Positions 58,921 through 64,000 of a DNA stretch of 64,000 nucleotides are shown here, in pieces. Numbering within the stretch: position 1 is the stretch's first letter; each line of letters opens with the position of its first letter. The translations under genes were made by a program, and so were the position numbers. The stretch is from the NCBI RefSeq assembly GCF_030247195.1, contig NC_080670.1, positions 160,034,580 to 160,098,579 of the forward strand, in the 5' to 3' direction. The notes under the pieces are model-generated. The model saw only the letters and a program-made list of their open reading frames with translations, did no database searches and was not told where the DNA came from. The stretch comes from Topomyia yanbarensis. Taxonomy: Eukaryota > Arthropoda > Insecta > Diptera > Culicidae.

Positions 58921-60234
58921 ATGGATGAAGAGATGGGAGAACGAGTAACAGACCCTCCCCCTAAGCCTTATGCTGAAAATGTAAATCCGACTAGAATTAA
59001 AATTTACCCAGAGTCGTCAACGGGACCATGGATTGTATTTATTAGGCGTAAAATAAAGGCGCTAAATATTATTCAAATTTCTAAAGATTTGACTTCGCGA
59101 TTCTCGGATGTAAAAGAGATCGTCAAAGTCAATAAAGATAAAATACGCATTGTCGTTGGTAGTTTCAAACAAGCCAATGCAATTGCTTCTTGCGAGCTTT
59201 TTACGCGTGAGTATAGAGCGTATATTCCTTCAAAGGAAATTGAAATTGATGGGGTCATCACAGAATCGAGTTTGACTGTTGATGACTTAGTTAAGCATGG
59301 GGTTGGTCGTTTCAAAGACACCATACTTAAAGACGTAAAAATACTTGAATGCAAGCAATTGCATTCAGTATCACACGAAGGAGATAAAAAAGTTTATCGA
59401 CTGTCTGACTCATTTCGAGTGACTTTCGCTGGGTCTGCGCTGCCCAACTATGTCATTATCGATAAGATTCGTCTCCCTGTTCGCCTTTTTATCCCTCGTG
59501 TAATGAATTGCCTTAATTGCAAACAGCTTGGCCACACAGCCACTTACTGTTCCAATAAGGCACGGTGTGGCAAATGTGGGGGTTCTCATCAAGAGGATAC
59601 ATGTAATGAAAATTCAGAAAAATGTTTAATGTGCGGAGAAAACTCACATGAGGTCCCTGCATGCCCCATTTATAAATTGCGTGAGGATAAAATTAAACGA
59701 TCCTTGAAGGAGAGGTCTAAGCGCTCCTATGCAGAAATGTTGAAAAATGCTACCCCTAAACCCATCTTCTTAGAAAACACTTACACATCTCTATTTTCGG
59801 AACAGTCTGACTCTGACGGAGCGTGCGAAGGTACATCATTTGTTTTACCCGGAAATTCCAGAAAAAGAAAACAGTCTTCTTTTCCCAAGCTGCCAAGCAA
59901 GGGCCTTAAAATTTCTCCACCAATAGATAAACTGCGCCCAAAACCGAAAAATTCCGATTCAAAACCGAAATCAATTCCGCCCGGTTTTGGGAACGTACAA
60001 TCCAAACAGAACACCATTACTGGAAATAATAAAATTTCGACTTCCTCTGAGCCTCAGCCGGGGGTAGGATTATTGAAATTTTCTGAAATTGTTGATTGGA
60101 TTTTTAAAGCATTCAATATTTCTGAACCACTAAAGAGTATACTTTCAGCTTTCCTCCCAACAATTAGAACATTTTTAGAGCAGCTGATTGCTCAATGGCC
60201 CATCCTTGCAGCGATTGTATCTTTCAATGGGTAA
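58921..60234 (+). CDS. I-clade retrotransposon ORF1 (gag-like), intact
   Basis: ATG at 58921 (MDEEMGERVTDPPPKPYAEN), a better start than the in-frame TTG at 58909; TAA at 60232-60234; 437 aa. Residues about 20-190 form the gag-like/RRM-type region. Residues about 196-250 hold three zinc knuckles, CLNCKQLGHTATYC, CGKCGGSHQEDTC and CLMCGENSHEVPAC. A Ser/Lys/Pro-rich region and a hydrophobic C-terminal segment follow. ORF1 proteins of this group bind element RNA in a ribonucleoprotein. No stop or frameshift. The last 8 nt overlap ORF2. Confidence 0.9.
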   Translation: MDEEMGERVTDPPPKPYAENVNPTRIKIYPESSTGPWIVFIRRKIKALNIIQISKDLTSRFSDVKEIVKVNKDKIRIVVGSFKQANAIASCELFTREYRAYIPSKEIEIDGVITESSLTVDDLVKHGVGRFKDTILKDVKILECKQLHSVSHEGDKKVYRLSDSFRVTFAGSALPNYVIIDKIRLPVRLFIPRVMNCLNCKQLGHTATYCSNKARCGKCGGSHQEDTCNENSEKCLMCGENSHEVPACPIYKLREDKIKRSLKERSKRSYAEMLKNATPKPIFLENTYTSLFSEQSDSDGACEGTSFVLPGNSRKRKQSSFPKLPSKGLKISPPIDKLRPKPKNSDSKPKSIPPGFGNVQSKQNTITGNNKISTSSEPQPGVGLLKFSEIVDWIFKAFNISEPLKSILSAFLPTIRTFLEQLIAQWPILAAIVSFNG

Positions 60235-63200
60235 TTCACCTCCTCCAATGAAAGATTCCATCACTGTTTTACAGTGGAATTGCAGAAGTATCATACCTAA
60301 AATTGATTCCTTAAAAATTTTACTGCATAATTTAAAATGCGATGCTTTTGCTCTATGTGAAACATGGCTTACCTCAAACATTAATTTCAACTTAAATGAT
60401 TTCAACATTATTCGCCTAGACCGAGACACCCCGTATGGAGGAGTGCTTCTAGGAATTAAAAAGTGCTATTCTTTCTATAGAATTAACATCCCCTTGTTTG
60501 CGGGCATTGAGGCTGTAGCTGTCCAAACGAACATTAAAGGCAAAGACATGTCTATCGCTTCTATATATATACCTCCCAAAGTTCAAATTGGACAACGTCA
60601 AATTTTTGAGGTAGTGGAATCCATGGCTGCTCCGCGTCTGATACTGGGAGACTTCAACTCGCACGGAGTATTGTGGGGTTCCCTCTACAATGATAATCGA
60701 TCCTCTTTGATTTACAATGTTTGTGACGAATTTAATATGACAGTTTTAAATACTGGCGAAACAACACGCATCCCCAGACCTCCTGCACGTCCAAGTGCAT
60801 TAGATCTATCTCTGTGCTCGACATCACTTCGGTTAGACTGCACGTGGAAGGTTGTACCTGATCCTCACGGTAGCGATCATTTGCCAATCGTTGTTTCAAT
60901 TAACAGTGAATTAGGCCTTACGAATTCAATCAATGTTCCTTATGACTTAACACGAAATATTGATTGGAAAACATACGAAACATTAATTTCCACTTCTCTT
61001 GCTTCGACAGAAGAGCTACCCCCTACCGAAGAATATGAATTCCTAGCGGGTTTAATTATTGAAGCAGCAGAACAAGCCCAAACGAAATGCAATCCTGGAA
61101 TGACAATAAATAGACGGCCCCCTAATCCTTGGTGGGACAAAGAGTGCTCTGATGCATATGAAGCTAAACAAGTTGCCTACAAAGAAATTATGAAACAGAA
61201 AGGGGGTATACGTGAGAACTTTGAAAATTATTTCATTTTGCAAAACAAATTTGACAGTATACGTCGTGCCAAAAAATCTAGTTATTGGAGACACTTCGTT
61301 AATGGCTTGTCAAGAGAAACATCAATGAGTACTCTTTGGAACACAGCCAGAAGAATGAGGAATCGAAACGTGACTAATGAAAGCGAAGATTTTTCGAATC
61401 GTTGGATATTTAATTTTGCCAAGAAAATTTGTCCCGATTCTGCTCCTGCGCAGAAAATCACTCGCGATGCTCCCACAAGTAACGATTTCATAGATTCGCC
61501 TTTGACAATGATGGAATTCTCAATTGCACTCCTCTCATGCAACAATAATGCTCCGGGACTAGACAGAATTAAATTCAACTTGGTGAAGAATCTGCCTGAC
61601 CTAGCAAAAAGACGCTTGTTGAATTTATTCAATAAGCTTCTTGAGCAGAACATTGTCCCGCACGACTGGAGACAAGTGAGAGTTATCGCTATTCCAAAAC
61701 CGGGAAAACCAGCCTCCGATCATAACTCGTATCGACCGATTGCAATGTTATCCTGCATCAGGAAATTGTTGGAAAAAATTATCCTACGACGTCTCGACAA
61801 TTGGGTTGAGGCGAACGGCTTGCTATCAGATACCCAGTTTGGTTTTCGGAGGGGAAAGGGAACGAATGATTGTCTGGCGCTACTTTCGTCAGAAATCCAA
61901 CTAGCTTATGCAAAAAAAGAACAAATGGCGTCTGTGTTCTTAGACATAAAAGGAGCATTCGACTCTGTTTCCATTGATGTTCTCTCAGAGAAACTACATC
62001 AATGTGGTCTTTCACCAATATTAAATAATTATTTATACAACTTATTGTCAGAAAAGCACATGCATTTTTCATATGGCGATTTGGCAACATTCAGAATAAG
62101 TTACATGGGCCTCCCACAAGGTTCTTGTTTAAGCCCCCTTCTCTACAATTTTTACGTGAATGATATTGATAATTGTATTGTCAGCCCATGCACTCTAAGA
62201 CAACTTGCAGATGATGGCGTGGTTTCTGTTACAGGACCAAAAGCCTTAAATTTACAACAACCACTGCAAGATAGTTTGGATAATTTATCAAGTTGGGCTT
62301 TGAAGTTAGGCATCGATTTCTCTACGGAGAAAACAGAGTTGGTTGTTTTTTCAAGGAAGCGTGATCCAGCTCAGCTTCAGCTTCAGTTGGTTGGTAGAAC
62401 GATAGCCCAAGTCCTGACTTTTAAATACCTTGGAATTTGGTTCGATTCTAAAGGCACATGGGGAGGCCACATTAGGTATCTAATAACGAAATGCCAACAA
62501 AGGATAAATTTTCTGCGAACAATAACTGGATCATGGTGGGGTTCTCATCCAAGTGACATGATAAGATTGTATCAAACAACAATACTTTCAGTAATGGAAT
62601 ATGGGTGCATCTGTTTCCGTTCAGCTGCGAACACTCACATTATTAAACTGGAACGGATACAGTATCGCTGTTTACGAATTGCCTTAGGTTGCATGCAATC
62701 GACCCATACGATGAGTCTTGAAGTACTAGCGGGAGTTCTTCCTTTAAAAGACCGATTCTGGGATCTTTCTTCTCGTTTACTTATTCGATGTGAGGTTATG
62801 AATCCACTGGTAATTGAAAATTTTGAAAGACTTGTCGAGCTTCAACCCCAAACCAGATTCATGACAGTGTATTTCAATCACATGTCACAAGAAATAACGC
62901 CTGCTAGGTATGTTCCCACATACGTCAATATACTAGATATTCCTGAATCCACTTTATTCTTCGACACGTCCATGCAAGCAGAGATTCGTGGAATTCCGGA
63001 TCATCTACGCTCGCGGGAGATCCCTAAAATATTCACAAGTAAATATCAACACATAGACTGCCTTAAAATGTTTTACACTGATGGGTCACGAATCAGTGAG
63101 GCCACTGGTTTCGGTATTTTCAACAATAATTTTTCAATTTCTCTCAAACTTGCAGAACCCGCCTCTGTTTATATAGCGGAACTAGCAGCAGTTCACTATA

Positions 63201-63919
63201 GTTTGCAAATAATTAATACTTTACCCCCGAACCATTACTTTATCCTCACTGATAGTCTCAGCACAATTGCAGCTCTACGCTCAAAGAGGATTGATAATCA
63301 CGATCCATTCTTTTTGGGGAAGATACGAGAATCTCTGAGTAACCTGACAAGAAAATGTTATAAATTTACCCTAGTGTGGCTCCCCGCCCATTGCTCTATT
63401 GCGGGCAATGAGAAAGCTGATAATTTAGCCAAGATTGGTGCACTAGATGGTGAAATATATGAAAGACCCATCGCTTACAATGAATTTTATAGCGCTTCTC
63501 GACAGAGGACACTTGCTAGTTGGCAAACATCTTGGGACAATGGAGATATGGGACGATGGCTACACTCAATTACCCCTAAAGTATCAACGAAGGCATGGTT
63601 CAAAGGATTGGATGTAAGTCGGGACTTCATCCGTGTGATGTCTAGGCTCATGTCCAATCATTATACTTTAGATGCGCATCTCCGTCGTATTGGGCTCGCT
63701 GAGGGTAATCATTGTGCTTGTGGAGAAGGTTACCATGACATTGAGCATGTTGTTTGGTCCTGCACTGAATATCGTGAAGCCAGATCACAATTAGTAGATT
63801 CTTTACATGTCCGAGGAAGACCAATCCATGTTCCTGTTAGAGACATCCTGGCGTATCGCGATCCTCTATACATGGAACTTATCTATCATTTTCTAAAAAC
63901 AGCGTCTGTCAAAATTTAA
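60227..63919 (+). CDS. I-clade retrotransposon ORF2 (EN-RT-RNase H), intact
   Basis: First ATG in frame is 60227 (MGNSPPPMKDSITVLQWNCR), giving 1,230 aa; an upstream TTG at 60188 is less likely. The AP-endonuclease spans residues about 10-225 (CETWL, GDFNSHGVLWGS about 141, SDHLPIV about 215). The RT spans about 480-720 (IPKPGKPASDHNSYRPIAML, DIKGAFDSV about 574, GLPQGSCLSPLLYNFYVND about 627, catalytic LADD about 659). RNase H begins about 948 (FYTDGSR, AELAAVHYS, LTDSLS, and WLPAHCSIAGNEKADNLAK with the catalytic His/Asp). The C-terminal finger CACGEGYHDIEHVVWSC is about 1163. RNase H together with EN-RT places it in the I clade rather than Jockey. All catalytic residues I can see are present and the frame is uninterrupted. 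Leu before ADD, instead of Tyr or Phe, is notable. Confidence 0.93.
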   Translation: MGNSPPPMKDSITVLQWNCRSIIPKIDSLKILLHNLKCDAFALCETWLTSNINFNLNDFNIIRLDRDTPYGGVLLGIKKCYSFYRINIPLFAGIEAVAVQTNIKGKDMSIASIYIPPKVQIGQRQIFEVVESMAAPRLILGDFNSHGVLWGSLYNDNRSSLIYNVCDEFNMTVLNTGETTRIPRPPARPSALDLSLCSTSLRLDCTWKVVPDPHGSDHLPIVVSINSELGLTNSINVPYDLTRNIDWKTYETLISTSLASTEELPPTEEYEFLAGLIIEAAEQAQTKCNPGMTINRRPPNPWWDKECSDAYEAKQVAYKEIMKQKGGIRENFENYFILQNKFDSIRRAKKSSYWRHFVNGLSRETSMSTLWNTARRMRNRNVTNESEDFSNRWIFNFAKKICPDSAPAQKITRDAPTSNDFIDSPLTMMEFSIALLSCNNNAPGLDRIKFNLVKNLPDLAKRRLLNLFNKLLEQNIVPHDWRQVRVIAIPKPGKPASDHNSYRPIAMLSCIRKLLEKIILRRLDNWVEANGLLSDTQFGFRRGKGTNDCLALLSSEIQLAYAKKEQMASVFLDIKGAFDSVSIDVLSEKLHQCGLSPILNNYLYNLLSEKHMHFSYGDLATFRISYMGLPQGSCLSPLLYNFYVNDIDNCIVSPCTLRQLADDGVVSVTGPKALNLQQPLQDSLDNLSSWALKLGIDFSTEKTELVVFSRKRDPAQLQLQLVGRTIAQVLTFKYLGIWFDSKGTWGGHIRYLITKCQQRINFLRTITGSWWGSHPSDMIRLYQTTILSVMEYGCICFRSAANTHIIKLERIQYRCLRIALGCMQSTHTMSLEVLAGVLPLKDRFWDLSSRLLIRCEVMNPLVIENFERLVELQPQTRFMTVYFNHMSQEITPARYVPTYVNILDIPESTLFFDTSMQAEIRGIPDHLRSREIPKIFTSKYQHIDCLKMFYTDGSRISEATGFGIFNNNFSISLKLAEPASVYIAELAAVHYSLQIINTLPPNHYFILTDSLSTIAALRSKRIDNHDPFFLGKIRESLSNLTRKCYKFTLVWLPAHCSIAGNEKADNLAKIGALDGEIYERPIAYNEFYSASRQRTLASWQTSWDNGDMGRWLHSITPKVSTKAWFKGLDVSRDFIRVMSRLMSNHYTLDAHLRRIGLAEGNHCACGEGYHDIEHVVWSCTEYREARSQLVDSLHVRGRPIHVPVRDILAYRDPLYMELIYHFLKTASVKI

Positions 63920-64000
63920 TTAAATTCATCTCCTCATACTCTCATCCAAGGCTAATCATTCACCAATTAAAGGAACCTAGAATATTTAGTTTTTAAATTT
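63920..64000 (+). other. Start of the I-clade element 3' UTR
   Basis: After the TAA at 63917-63919 the sequence is AT-rich with no poly(A) or TAA-repeat end yet, so the 3' terminus and target duplication lie beyond the window. Confidence 0.6.

Noticed and set aside
60188..60226. ORF2 start at TTG 60188
   Set aside because: The first ATG, at 60227, gives an N-terminus that begins just before the endonuclease and overlaps the ORF1 stop in a way known for LINEs; TTG initiation has no support.

Overview
The window is mosquito-like (culicine) nuclear DNA. It is AT-rich and intron-dominated, crowded with non-LTR retrotransposons of the R1/LOA, I and CR1-like groups, tRNA-derived SINEs and TTAA-, TA- and hAT-type MITEs. 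Several of these repeat types I recognise from mosquito genomes, but species cannot be fixed by reading alone.

The one host gene I can assemble lies on the minus strand. Four exons (31809-32099, 6299-6471, 6050-6219, 4641-4804) join in frame across GT-AG introns and encode 266 codons of an ADAM (disintegrin/metalloprotease) protein: the end of the prodomain, a furin-like RYRR site, and the whole reprolysin domain through its Met-turn. The zinc-site motif reads [12 protein letters not shown]. The three histidines are kept but the catalytic Glu is Met, so this is probably a catalytically dead ADAM. Disintegrin and later exons lie beyond the left end. Most of the prodomain and the signal peptide are upstream (right), with one weak candidate exon at 44442-44498.

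The intron 6472-31808 is 25.3 kb and is a graveyard of elements. It holds an R1-clade element 7978-13613 nested in another repeat, a decayed CR1-type ORF1, a decayed RT/RNase H element ending in a 90-bp-arm hairpin, SINEs, antisense RT fragments A and B, R1/LOA fragments, a 184-bp (TA)n tract, and a TTAA MITE carrying a second TTAA MITE with perfect 65-bp arms. A 185-codon fragment of unknown, hydrophobic, polyprotein-like coding sequence lies at 21804-22384.

Right of the ADAM exon are a broken mariner-type transposase (33836-34720), an R1/LOA remnant, a set of nested inverted repeats (37208-39710), and a CR1-like element (48345-52210) split by an ORF1-only retroposon and a TA MITE. Further right are another RT remnant, a 3'-truncated second copy of the R1 element (56260-57284) and a foldback MITE. 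The window ends with an I-clade retrotransposon (about 58200 to beyond 64000) whose two ORFs are both intact and overlap by 8 nt, a candidate for recent or current activity.

The elements do not form a pathway with the ADAM gene. Their relation is insertion into its introns and flanks. Long inverted repeats would be transcribed within, or antisense to, the ADAM pre-mRNA.
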